NCBI RefSeq assembly: GCF_001423085.1
Contig: NZ_LMNU01000012.1
Location: 194,698 to 258,697, forward strand
Direction: 5' to 3'
DNA from: Methylobacterium sp. Leaf125
Lineage (GTDB): Bacteria > Pseudomonadota > Alphaproteobacteria > Rhizobiales > Beijerinckiaceae
Length of the DNA stretch: 64,000 nucleotides
Both the position numbers and the translations under genes were made by a program. Below, in pieces: positions 17,894 through 26,326 of the stretch; position 1 is the first letter of the stretch, and each line of letters starts with the position of its first letter. Below the pieces are notes generated by a model. It made no database searches. It saw only the letters and a program-made list of their open reading frames with translations, and was not told where the DNA came from.

Positions 17894-19138
17894 TCACGAC
17901 GCCTTGCGACGGGCGAGCTTGGAGAGCAGGGGCTCGAACAGGTTCGGGCGCGCACGGCGCAGTTCGGCGCGGCCGGTGATCGAGGCGGCGAGCGACGAGT
18001 AGATCTCAGCCGCCTTCGCGTTGGCCTGCACCTCGCCGATCATCTGCCCGTTATTGGCGGCGGTCCCGAACAGCGCGGCGTCGAAGGGAATCGAGGCGGT
18101 GATCGTGGTGTCGAGCGATTTCGCGAACTCGGCCGCGGCGATCTCGGGACGCTTGGGCACACCGACACCGTTGAGGATGATCCGGGGTTTGCGGTCATTC
18201 GGGCGGTGCTGCTGCAGGAGCGTCAGCAGGTTCTTGGTGTTGCGCAGGGCGGCAAGCTCGGGGCTTGCGACGATCAGGATCTCGTCGGCGCTGATCATCA
18301 GCCGGCGCGACCAGGCGGTCCACTGATGCGGCACGTCGAGGACGACGCACGGCACCGCGGCCCGCAACAGGTCGAGCAGGTGGTCGAAGGCCGGCTCGGC
18401 AAGATCGGTGGTGCGGTCCAGGGTGGCGGGGGCAGCAAGCAGCGAAAGGTTGTCGCTGCACTTCGACAGGAGCCGGTCGAGAAGGTTTGAATCCAGGCGA
18501 TCCGGCGCAAACACGGCTTCCGCGATGCCCTGGGGCGGATCTTGGTTGAAGTTCAGGCTCGCGGTCCCGAAGGCGATATCGAGGTCGGCGATGACCGTCG
18601 CGGTGTCCTGCTCGCGACCGATCGTCCAGGCCAGGTTGTGCGCGAGGGTTGAGACGCCGACACCGCCCTTCGCGCCCACGACGGCGACGGTGCGCCCGAC
18701 CGGCTTGGCACCCGGTGCCGTGAACAGGTCCGAGATCGCCTGGATGAGATCGATGGGACGCACCGGCGCCATCAGGTACTCGCTGACGCCGCGCTGGATG
18801 AACTGCCGGTAGAGCGCGACGTCGTTGACGTGCCCGATGACCACGACCTTCGTTCCCTCGTCGCAGACCTCGGCCAGCGAATCGAGGCATTCCAGCGGGC
18901 GCGACTTCGCGCCCTGGGTCTCGATGACGATGACGTTCGGCGTCGGGGCATGCCGATACGCTTCGACCGCCGCGGCGCCGCCGCCCATCTGAACCTTGAT
19001 GTGCGCCTTCTGCAGGCGTCGGTCCGAGCCGGCCGATTCGATCAGCGCCGCACTTTCCTGCGTCTCGCAGAACGCCTGAATCGTGATCCGCGGCACGGGA
19101 GCGATGATGCGCTCGGACGTCTCGTTCAGATCCGTCAT
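17894..19138 (-). CDS. cpaE: CpaE/TadZ, receiver-like MinD/ParA-type localisation ATPase
   Basis: 414 residues. The N-terminal ~130 residues form a degenerate receiver domain. The ATPase domain begins VAVVGAKGGVGVSTLAHNLA, a deviant Walker A where the usual KGGVGKT second Lys is not kept, as is common in TadZ. Later motifs include VIADLDIAFGTASLNF and VVLDVPHQWTAWSRRL. TadZ/CpaE positions the pilus machine at a cell pole. Confidence 0.93.
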   Translation of the reverse strand: MTDLNETSERIIAPVPRITIQAFCETQESAALIESAGSDRRLQKAHIKVQMGGGAAAVEAYRHAPTPNVIVIETQGAKSRPLECLDSLAEVCDEGTKVVVIGHVNDVALYRQFIQRGVSEYLMAPVRPIDLIQAISDLFTAPGAKPVGRTVAVVGAKGGVGVSTLAHNLAWTIGREQDTATVIADLDIAFGTASLNFNQDPPQGIAEAVFAPDRLDSNLLDRLLSKCSDNLSLLAAPATLDRTTDLAEPAFDHLLDLLRAAVPCVVLDVPHQWTAWSRRLMISADEILIVASPELAALRNTKNLLTLLQQHRPNDRKPRIILNGVGVPKRPEIAAAEFAKSLDTTITASIPFDAALFGTAANNGQMIGEVQANAKAAEIYSSLAASITGRAELRRARPNLFEPLLSKLARRKAS

Positions 19139-19224
19139 GAAGGGAATTCCGGTTCAGGTTGCCGCCGATGCGGGAGCGAAGACGGGTCAGGTCGCGGGCG
19201 AGTCGGAGCGCCCGCTGAGCGCGG

Positions 19225-19959
19225 TTATTGAGAGACCTGCGCCTTGATCGAGGTCTTCCCATCCTGACGCCATTCGATTGACGGATCCTTGCCGTCGCGG
19301 ATCTTGCCGATGTCGTTCGTGCGCCGGATCGTGTCGATCCGACCCTCCGGGCGGGCTCGGACGAGATCGACGGGATCCGCGATCTGGGCGGCGACGTTCG
19401 ACTGCGTCGCGCAGCCGAAGTTCCAGTACGCCTCGTTGCGACCGCTGAAGCCGGGATCACCCACGCCGAGATCCTGCGGCCAGGTTCCGCACTGGCTCCC
19501 GACCTTGGCTTCCATGCGCTGGAAGCTGAGGCGGAGGGGTGCCGCGAGGTTGGGATTGGCCACCGCATAGCGGGCGACCACGACCTGATGATCGGAGACG
19601 CCGCCGTCCAGGCTCATCCGACGCAGGGCCGCGGCCGTGCGCTCCACCGCGGCGGCCGTGACGGGCGTGCCGCCGGCAGGAACGTCGAGGGCCAGAGTCC
19701 CGCGTCCATAGCGCCGGTATTCCAAGAGGAACGCGTCGACGTCGGCGGCCTGGCGCGGATCGATATGACCCGTGCCGGTGACGAACACGTCGAGGGTGCG
19801 CACGCCCTCGGCGAGAGCCAGGGGATGCCGCGCGCGGTAATCGGCCGGATAGAGCGAGCCGGTGGTCAGGACGGGATCGGCGCGACAAGCCCCGAGCAGG
19901 GCGGCGACGCCGGCCACGGCCACGAGGGCCAGCGGGCTGCGGAGGGAAGAGGTGGACAT
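19225..19959 (-). CDS. cpaD: CpaD, pilus assembly lipoprotein
   Basis: ATG at 19959 (MSTSSLRSPLALVAVAG) opens a 244-residue protein with a lipobox-type signal ending VAALLGAC. The body contains GYVT-like segments replaced here by VRTLDVFVTGTGHIDPRQA, and QDLGVGDPGFSGRNEAYWNFGCATQSNVAAQI matches the conserved CpaD region 'N..Y.NFGCA.Q.NLA..V'. It is an outer-membrane lipoprotein that aids secretin function. The longer open frame to 20136 overlaps the cpaC tail and is unlikely. Confidence 0.9.
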   Translation of the reverse strand: MSTSSLRSPLALVAVAGVAALLGACRADPVLTTGSLYPADYRARHPLALAEGVRTLDVFVTGTGHIDPRQAADVDAFLLEYRRYGRGTLALDVPAGGTPVTAAAVERTAAALRRMSLDGGVSDHQVVVARYAVANPNLAAPLRLSFQRMEAKVGSQCGTWPQDLGVGDPGFSGRNEAYWNFGCATQSNVAAQIADPVDLVRARPEGRIDTIRRTNDIGKIRDGKDPSIEWRQDGKTSIKAQVSQ

Positions 19960-20020
19960 CGGGGGCGGGTCCTGCTGATGCCGGGGCCGGAGCGTCTGGA
20001 TCGGTGGGGAGTGCGCCGAA

Positions 20021-21529
20021 CTAATCGGTGATGAAGCCGACGCGGCCGCGATAGGCGGTGCCGAGGGGACTGGCGCCGGCGACGCCGTAGAGGCGGTTGA
20101 AGCGGCCGAGCAGGATGGCCTGCGCATCCTGCGCATCCACGAAACCGTCGTCCGGGCGGGAGACCTGGCGCGGCTCCATCGGCTTGGCGATGTAGGGCGT
20201 GACCATGATCATCAGCTCGGTTTCCTGCCGCTGGTAATCGCGCGACCGGAAGAGCGCGCCGATGATCGGCAGGTTGATCAGCCCCGGCAGCCCGGTGATC
20301 GCCGCCTTGTTGCGCTGCTGGATCAGGCCGGCGGTCATCATCGTCGCGCCCGAGGCGAGCTCGATCGTGGTCTCCGACTTGCGGACGGTGAATCCCGGCA
20401 CGGCCGTGGTGGTGCCGGTGAAGTTCAGGTTCAGGGCGTTCTGCTGGTCGATCTCGGTGACCTGCGTGCCCACGCGCACCGAGATCTTGTTCTCCGCCAG
20501 AACCACGGGCGTGAAGTTGAGGCTGACGCCGTAATCCTTGTAGCTCACGCTCGGAACGCAGGTCTGGATCGTGCTGGTGCCGACCGAGGTACAGCTCAGG
20601 TTCGACGGAACCGGGATCTGCCCGCCGGCCGTGAAGGTGGCGGACTCGCCTGAGATCGCCGTCAGGGTCGGCTCGGCCAGGACGCGGGAGACGCCCGCCT
20701 GCTCGAAGGCCCGCAGCGTCGCCGTGAGGTTCGCTCCGCCGGGTCCGTTGATCGTTCCGGACAGGAGGTTGCCGGTCGGGAACGAGCCGCCGTTCAGGGC
20801 GAGCGGCGCCGTGTTCACGAGGTTCAGCCCGGACCAGCCGCCGCTGAGATTGACGCCGAACTGCTTCAGGACCGTGCGCGACACCTCCACCACGGTGACG
20901 CGCAGCATGACCTGATCCTTGCCGCGGATCGTCAGGTTGTTGATGACGGCGCCGCGCGCCGCCGGGCCGGAACCCGAGATCCCCACGAAGGCATTGGCGA
21001 TGTCGAGGGCCTGGGCCGCCTCGGACGCCGAGTTGACGGTCCCGGTCAGCACGACCGAGTCCCCGGCGGCGCGCACGTCGAAGCGCCCCCCCGTGATGCT
21101 CTGGTTGAGGGTCTGGCGCAGCACATTAAGGTCACGCGCCACCGTGACGTCGAGGGCGGTGATCTGCCGGCCCTCGGCATCCATGATGAAGATCGAGGTG
21201 GCCCCGTTCTCCATGCCGATGATGAACACCTTTCGGGTCGAGCGGACGACCGCGTTGGCGACCTTCGGATTGGCGACGAAGACCTCCTTGGCATCGCGCG
21301 GCAGATCGATCACCAGGGAGCGTCCCATGGTGAGATCGACCCGGCGCGAGGTCGCTGTTTCGTTGGTCCCGACCGCGAGGATCGGGGCCGCCGTCAGTCC
21401 GCCCGAGGGCTGACCGTAGCTCGGACCGACCATCGCACCGGGCAGGAGGCCCGCGAGAAGGCAGGCCAGCAGCGGGGTGCGGCGCGCCGCCAGCCGGGGG
21501 GAGGGGGTCATCGACATGTCCTCAGTCAT
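20021..21529 (-). CDS. cpaC: CpaC/RcpA, outer-membrane secretin of the Flp pilus
   Basis: 502 residues, with a signal peptide near RTPLLACLLAGLLPGAM. The pilus N domain is DLTMGRSLVIDLPRDAKEVFVANP, a BON-like domain follows, then the secretin domain (EFGVNLSGGWS-like start, VLAEPTLTAISGESATFTAG, and LPGLINLPIIGALFRSRDYQRQETELMIMVTP). It forms the multimeric outer-membrane pore for the pilus. ATG at 21514 is an alternative start. Confidence 0.94.
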   Translation of the reverse strand: MTEDMSMTPSPRLAARRTPLLACLLAGLLPGAMVGPSYGQPSGGLTAAPILAVGTNETATSRRVDLTMGRSLVIDLPRDAKEVFVANPKVANAVVRSTRKVFIIGMENGATSIFIMDAEGRQITALDVTVARDLNVLRQTLNQSITGGRFDVRAAGDSVVLTGTVNSASEAAQALDIANAFVGISGSGPAARGAVINNLTIRGKDQVMLRVTVVEVSRTVLKQFGVNLSGGWSGLNLVNTAPLALNGGSFPTGNLLSGTINGPGGANLTATLRAFEQAGVSRVLAEPTLTAISGESATFTAGGQIPVPSNLSCTSVGTSTIQTCVPSVSYKDYGVSLNFTPVVLAENKISVRVGTQVTEIDQQNALNLNFTGTTTAVPGFTVRKSETTIELASGATMMTAGLIQQRNKAAITGLPGLINLPIIGALFRSRDYQRQETELMIMVTPYIAKPMEPRQVSRPDDGFVDAQDAQAILLGRFNRLYGVAGASPLGTAYRGRVGFITD

Positions 21530-21545
21530 GGTGCGTGTGCGTCCC

Positions 21546-22343
21546 TCAGCGTCGCGATTGCTGCTTCGCGACGCCGAACCGCACCACGGTCAGGGCCGTC
21601 TCCGGACGATTCTCGAGAAGGGGCTCGGCCGCGCGCCCGCTATCCATCAGGCTCCTCAGCGAGAGCGAGAGCTGGCCGACTTTCTGGGCCAGCGTGACGG
21701 TTTCGGCCTGCGCCGGCGTCAGGGCCAACGTCGCCGTCTGGCCTGTGGCGACGCTGTTGCCGTTCTTCTCCTGGAGGATCTGTCCGATCGCCAGGACGCG
21801 CACGTCCTGGAGCAACGTTTCGGAGACCTGCACCTCCGCGCTCCCGCGCGAGGATTCCTCGTCGCGATAGGTCCGGATCACGTCCACGTGGTCGTTGGGG
21901 AGGATGAAGCCGCCCGCGGTGTTGCTACCGATCGCATCGATCGTGACGGCGATGGCCCGCATGCCTGCGGGCAGGATCGCGGCCATGAAGCCGCCGTCGG
22001 AGCGGGCGAGCTTCTGCGGCCGGATCGGTTCACCCGCGAGGAAGCTCGACCGGGCGATCGACCCGACGATCTCCTCCATGCCGCGGGGCGAATTGGTGCG
22101 GGTGATGTAGCCGGTGGTGACGGCATCGTTCGGCCAGGGCTGCCAGCGCAGATCCGGGGCCTGGATGTTCTGGCCCATCGGCAATTCGGCGGCGGCGACG
22201 AGCACGTCCGTCATCGGCACGACGGGGGGCGGGACAATGGCAGCCGGCTGCACGACCGGCTTGTCCTCCCCACTGATCAACAACGCCGCGCCACCACCTG
22301 CCACGAGGGCTATGGCAAGGACGGCCAGTCTGGCTGGTTTCAT
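21546..22343 (-). CDS. cpaB: CpaB/RcpC, periplasmic pilus assembly protein (SAF domain)
   Basis: ATG at 22343 (MKPARLAVLAIALVAGGGAA) gives 265 residues with one N-terminal membrane anchor. The SAF/RcpC region reads VLVAAAELPMGQNIQAPDLRWQPWP, then a conserved LPAGMRAIAVTIDAIGSNTAGGFILPNDHVDVI. It links the inner-membrane machine to the CpaC secretin. It ends 16 bases before cpaC. The frame upstream to 22400 lacks the signal-peptide logic. Confidence 0.92.
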   Translation of the reverse strand: MKPARLAVLAIALVAGGGAALLISGEDKPVVQPAAIVPPPVVPMTDVLVAAAELPMGQNIQAPDLRWQPWPNDAVTTGYITRTNSPRGMEEIVGSIARSSFLAGEPIRPQKLARSDGGFMAAILPAGMRAIAVTIDAIGSNTAGGFILPNDHVDVIRTYRDEESSRGSAEVQVSETLLQDVRVLAIGQILQEKNGNSVATGQTATLALTPAQAETVTLAQKVGQLSLSLRSLMDSGRAAEPLLENRPETALTVVRFGVAKQQSRR

Positions 22344-22466
22344 CGCCGAACTCGAACTTGCGACGGCACATCGCCGTGTCGGTCCAGAGTGGCCTGGCAT
22401 TCCTCAAATTACGGTTAACAAGGTGTAATCGGTCTGAAGCAGTGCCGAACCGATAAGCAACGCCGA

Positions 22467-22973
22467 TTAGACTGCGACCAATCGGAGCCAGATCGCCGTG
22501 TCGGGCAGCACCAGGAGCGCCGAGAGCGCCAGGGCGATGCCGTAGGGGACGCCGGTCTTCGCGTCGTGCAGATGAAGCACGAAGGGGAGGCGGGCGACGG
22601 AAGACGGGAGCGGCTGCTGGCGCAGGGCGAGGAGCAGCAGGGTCAGCACGCCGCCGGCAAGAGAGGCGACGACGAGGTAGCCAGCCAGTTGGTCGAAGCC
22701 GATCCACAGCGCCGTCGCGGCCGCGAGCTTCGCATCGCCGCCGCCGATGACGCCGAAGGCAAAGAGCGTGAAGGTGACGACCAGGGTCGCCGCGCCAGCG
22801 CCGAGATGGCCGGCGAGGTCGTCCCAGCCGAGCCCGGTGGCGACGGAGAAGACCGCGAAGCCGACGACCAGGGCGACCGAGACGGTGTTGGGAATGAGCA
22901 TCGTCAGAAGGTCCCTGACGGCGGCGTAGGCCATCAGGAATGGGAACACGACGAGGAGACTGACGCTGGCCAT
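22467..22973 (-). CDS. cpaA: CpaA/TadV, Flp prepilin peptidase
   Basis: ATG at 22973 (MASVSLLVVFPFLMAYAAVR) gives 168 residues and about five helices. Aspartyl protease motifs are present: the first Asp in AAVRDLLTMLIPN and the GxGD-type motif in GVIGGGDAKLAAA. It carries only the peptidase domain (TadV size), and cleaves the short leader of Flp pilin at the membrane. It lies between the flp pilin gene and cpaB. Confidence 0.92.
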   Translation of the reverse strand: MASVSLLVVFPFLMAYAAVRDLLTMLIPNTVSVALVVGFAVFSVATGLGWDDLAGHLGAGAATLVVTFTLFAFGVIGGGDAKLAAATALWIGFDQLAGYLVVASLAGGVLTLLLLALRQQPLPSSVARLPFVLHLHDAKTGVPYGIALALSALLVLPDTAIWLRLVAV

Positions 22974-23264
22974 GTCGCTTTCGGTCCTGCCCCGTGCGGG
23001 CCTGTGTCTCTTGGAAGTGCGAGGCCCTTGGGCGGCCCGGTCTCTCCACACCATCCCGGACCCGGATTAAAAGTCCGTGCCGCGAGACCCGAGACAGGGT
23101 TCGATACCTCGAGCGCGAACGCTACCCTGGATCCAGAACGGAGCGAGGAGCATCGCGGACAATCCGCAATACTCCTCGAAACCGGCAAAATCGGAAGATC
23201 GACAGCGCGCCGCGCGGCCACCGGGGCCGGAGCCGCGAGACCTTTCCGGCTGCGCGGACCGTGA

Positions 23265-23435
23265 TTACGAGCTCTTCAGGTTGTTCGCCACGGTGGTCAG
23301 GGTCGCTCTCAGGTTCGTTCCGACCGTGCCCAGGACGGTGACGACGGCGACGGCGATGAGCGAAGCGATCAGGCCGTACTCGATCGCGGTTGCACCGGAC
23401 TCGTCGGCCACGAAACGCTTGAACATGGTGGTCAT
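23265..23435 (-). CDS. Flp/Fap-type major pilin (56 aa)
   Basis: ATG at 23435, preceded by a good ribosome site (AGGGGAA, about 6 bases upstream), encodes MTTMFKRFVADESGATAIEY, then a hydrophobic helix (GLIASLIAVAVVTVLGTVG) and a short tail ending NNLKSS. The G/ATAIEYG cleavage site and the Glu-Tyr pair are the Flp pilin signature. It is processed by CpaA and polymerised by the Tad machine. It is upstream of cpaA and transcribed in the same direction. Confidence 0.95.
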   Translation of the reverse strand: MTTMFKRFVADESGATAIEYGLIASLIAVAVVTVLGTVGTNLRATLTTVANNLKSS

Positions 23436-23848
23436 GGCAAAATTCCCCTGGAAGTGAATGTGCCGTTCACGCTGTAGGCGTCTCAATCGGCGACAGGTTC
23501 AGTGTGCCCAGGTGCCCTTGCCATTGGGTTAAATCGTTCGCCGAAACCCAGCCGGAGGAAATCGCGTCGGGGTTTGGTGAGCTTTTGGTAAACGCAACAT
23601 TCCGCCATCGACAACCGTGTTCACCGCCCCGCTTGATAACTTCCCGCGAACAGCTAGGCCTACTTCAGTCAAACTGCCTTCACTGCCCGACTACATGGCA
23701 GCGTTGTATCCTCGGTGGGACAACGAGGTTGTCGGTTTGTTTACCGTACTGGTGTCTCTTGGATGCCGAGCTTCGGCCGATGGGTGCGTCCCGATGCACC
23801 GAGATCAATCACGATCTGCGTCGCGCCGTGCGGTCCAGTGAGCGTCCG
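23436..23848. other. Divergent promoter region between flp pilin and secretin-N-domain gene
   Basis: 413 bases separate two genes transcribed away from each other, so promoters for both must lie here. It is less GC-rich than the flanks near 23580-23700. Frames through it (23504 or 23617 plus) do not look like proteins. I cannot define -35/-10 elements with confidence. Confidence 0.5.
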
Positions 23849-24361
23849 ATGCACTCCCCAACCCTTCCGCCCCACATCCCTCTTAGGATCCTGGCGGCGC
23901 TTGTCCTGTCAGGGTATGCCATCTTCGGTTGCGGGCCGGTGCGTGCTCAGGCCCCGGACGCGCCGCCCACCATCGTGGCGGTCACCGTCGACAACGCCAA
24001 GGTCATGCGCCTGCCGGAGAAGACCTCGACCGTCATCGTCGGCAATCCGATGATCGCCGACGTCGCCCTTCAGCGAAACGGCGTCCTGATCCTGACCGGG
24101 AAGAGCTTCGGCAGCACCAACCTGATCGCCCTCGATGCCGCCGGGCAGATGCTGGCGGAATCCACGATCAGCGTGCAGGCGCCGCAGGCGGCCGTGATCA
24201 CGGTCCAGCGCGGCCTCGAACGCGAATCCTACTCCTGCACGCCGAATTGCCAGCCCTCGATCCAGCTCGGCGATGCGACGAAATTCTACGGCGAAGTCAG
24301 CAGTCAGGCCGAGAACCGCCGCGCCCTGGCCACCGCCGGCGCCGGACCTGCGAACCGCTAG
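23849..24361 (+). CDS. Exported secretin-N-domain (CpaC N-terminal-like) protein
   Basis: ATG at 23849 gives 170 residues with a signal peptide (RILAALVLSGYAIFGCGPVRAQA). The body matches the N-terminal pilus domain of CpaC: VAVTVDNAKVMRLPEKTSTVIVGNPMIADV, then GVLILTGKSFGSTNLIALDAAGQML. There is no secretin pore domain. The C-terminus carries CTPNCQPSIQLGD, a possible disulfide pair. Placed divergently from the flp pilin, it is likely an accessory periplasmic protein of the Flp pilus. Longer upstream frames lack the signal peptide at the N-terminus. Confidence 0.8.
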   Translation: MHSPTLPPHIPLRILAALVLSGYAIFGCGPVRAQAPDAPPTIVAVTVDNAKVMRLPEKTSTVIVGNPMIADVALQRNGVLILTGKSFGSTNLIALDAAGQMLAESTISVQAPQAAVITVQRGLERESYSCTPNCQPSIQLGDATKFYGEVSSQAENRRALATAGAGPANR

Positions 24362-24404
24362 CGCGGCGAAGACTGCGCCGTCGATCTCAACGCACGGGAA
24401 GATC

Positions 24405-24860
24405 TCACCGCACGGGAAGATGCCGCTCGGCGCTCTCGGTCGCGGATGCCAGGCGGAACCCGTCCAGCCCCTCGACCGTGGCCGCAAGGCCCGCACGCCG
24501 GTCCGCGACGTAGCGCAGCGCGCCGGCGACCACGCGCTCGGAGTAGGGTTTCGCGATGACTCCGACCGCACCGGCGAAATCGTCGGGAATGCGCTTGGCG
24601 TTCGCCGTCATGAACACGACGGTGGTGTGAGGATCCGCGCTGAGGGCGCGGGCGACCTCGACCCCGGTGGGGCCGTCGATCAGGTGGATGTCCACGAAGG
24701 CCACGTCGGGGGAGGTCGCCCGCCCCAGGGCGATCGCTTCCGCCGAGCTGCCGGCAACGCCCACCGTGATGTGGCCGAGGTCATCCAGCAGGCATTCCAG
24801 TTCGAGGGCGATGAGGACCTCATCCTCGACCACGAGAATCCGCAGGGGCGTCTCGGTCAT
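24405..24860 (-). CDS. Single-domain response regulator paired with the LOV kinase
   Basis: ATG at 24860 (MTETPLRILVVEDEVLIALE) overlaps the stop of the LOV kinase gene (ATGA). It is a receiver only: acidic pair VVEDE, phospho-Asp in DVAFVDIHLIDGPTG, conserved Thr in VVFMTANA and Lys in GVIAKPYSE. There is no DNA-binding domain, so output is via phosphotransfer or protein contact. HWE/HisKA_2 kinases of alphaproteobacteria often pair with such regulators. Confidence 0.9.
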   Translation of the reverse strand: MTETPLRILVVEDEVLIALELECLLDDLGHITVGVAGSSAEAIALGRATSPDVAFVDIHLIDGPTGVEVARALSADPHTTVVFMTANAKRIPDDFAGAVGVIAKPYSERVVAGALRYVADRRAGLAATVEGLDGFRLASATESAERHLPVR

Positions 24861-26008
24861 GGGGATGCCCATTCCGGGCCCGGCGCCCGATCCGTAATGG
24901 CACTCTGAAGCGAGATCGCGTCCAGGGGAACGACGATCTCGACGCGGGTGCCCGGTGCGACGTCGCTCCAGGCGATCACGCCGCGTAGCTGGCGCACCAC
25001 CATCTCCACCAGGGAGCGACCGAATCCCGCAGGGTTCGGCGTGCCACCGGCCAAGCCGACGCCGTCATCCTCGATCAGCATGCGCAGGCCGTCCTCGCTG
25101 CGCTGCGCGGTGATCGTGATGCGCCCCGGCCGGCTGTCCGGGAACGCGTGCCGGACGGCGTTGGTCGCCAGTTCGTGCATCATCAGCGCCAGGGGCGCGG
25201 CCATCGCGGCCGAGACGGCGATCGAGTCGATCTCCGCACTGACGGCCGTTCGGTCCGTGTCGAGCCCCGCCACCAGCTCCGAGACAAAGTCCTCGGCGAA
25301 CTCGCGCAGGTCGAATCGTGTGACGTCGCCGGTGGAGTAGAGCATCCGGTGCACGGTCGAGAGGGCGCCGATGCGCTCCGCCATCCCCTGCAGGGCATCC
25401 CGGGCCTCGCCGCGCGGGGTGCGCCGGGCCTTCAGCAGCATCAGCGAAGAGATGACCTGGAGGTTGTTCTTGACCCGATGGTCGACCTCGTGGAGGAGCG
25501 CGGTCTTCTGCTCGAGGGCGGCGCGAAGGTCGGCGGTCTGCTCTCCGACCCGTCTCTCGAGCTCGTCGTGCGCATCCTTCATCGCGACTTCGTTCCGGTA
25601 CTTGCCGGTCATGTCGGCCTGGGCCGAATAGAAGTGCACGATCTGCCCCGTCTCGTCGTGCACCGGGGCCACGGTCATGCCGTTCCAGAACGAGGTTCCG
25701 TCCTTCCGGTAATTGACCAACTCGATCTCGATCGGGCGCCCGGCGCTCACCGCGTCGCGCAGCCGGCGCACGGCGCGCGCATCGGTCTCGGGCCCCTGAA
25801 GCATGCGGCAGTTCCGACCGGAGACCTCCTCCCAGGCGTAGCCGGTGAGGCTCAGGAAGGCATCGTTCGCCCAGACGATCGGGTTGTCGCGCTGGCGCGG
25901 GTCGGTCAGGACCATGGGCGTCGGACTCGCGGTGAACGCCGCCACGAATGCGCCTGCGTTGATCCCGAGGCCGCGTGCCCTGGTGGCCGGCGTTTCCCTA
26001 TGCGTCAT
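24857..26008 (-). CDS. LOV-domain histidine kinase (blue-light receptor type, HisKA_2)
   Basis: ATG at 26008 (MTHRETPATRARGLG) gives 383 residues; an in-frame start at 26074 is possible. The LOV/PAS domain includes SGRNCRMLQGPETD, the flavin-adduct Cys (about 67) in the canonical NCR[FM]LQ context, then NYRKDGTSFWNGMTVAPV. A short coiled linker is followed by HisKA_2 with LLHEVDHRVKNNLQVISSLM (His about 177) and an ATPase domain (MMHELATNAVRHAF, DDGVGLAGG). The LOV motif predicts blue-light sensing through FMN. The co-translated receiver is its likely target. Confidence 0.9.
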   Translation of the reverse strand: MTHRETPATRARGLGINAGAFVAAFTASPTPMVLTDPRQRDNPIVWANDAFLSLTGYAWEEVSGRNCRMLQGPETDARAVRRLRDAVSAGRPIEIELVNYRKDGTSFWNGMTVAPVHDETGQIVHFYSAQADMTGKYRNEVAMKDAHDELERRVGEQTADLRAALEQKTALLHEVDHRVKNNLQVISSLMLLKARRTPRGEARDALQGMAERIGALSTVHRMLYSTGDVTRFDLREFAEDFVSELVAGLDTDRTAVSAEIDSIAVSAAMAAPLALMMHELATNAVRHAFPDSRPGRITITAQRSEDGLRMLIEDDGVGLAGGTPNPAGFGRSLVEMVVRQLRGVIAWSDVAPGTRVEIVVPLDAISLQSAITDRAPGPEWASP

Positions 26009-26326
26009 GATCGGCTTCAGCCAAGACGAGACACCCGAACTGTTGGTCTGGACGTTGGCCCGTCGCCTGTCCACTCGGGCGCGAACACAGACTTGAACTG
26101 CCGGGATACCCCGCCGTCAACTCCTGGATCGTGGAACCACTTGAGGGCGGTCGGGCCGCTAACAGGAAGATGCGAGACCTCGCGTTAAGATTTCGGAAGG
26201 CATGCTGCCGATGGTAAGCGATGCACCACGGCACGCGGGCCCGGCGACAGCCCCGTGTCGGGCCGGCGACGAGGCCTGCTATGGTTCGCGGGCATCAAGC
26301 CTTTCGGCCCCCAGGAGTTCCATGCC
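26009..26326. other. Divergent intergenic region, LOV kinase / AmpG-like gene
   Basis: About 318 bases holding the two outward promoters. An imperfect inverted repeat (GGCCCG...TGTCGGGCC, about 26240-26267) is visible but not clearly functional. Nothing else stands out. Confidence 0.4.
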
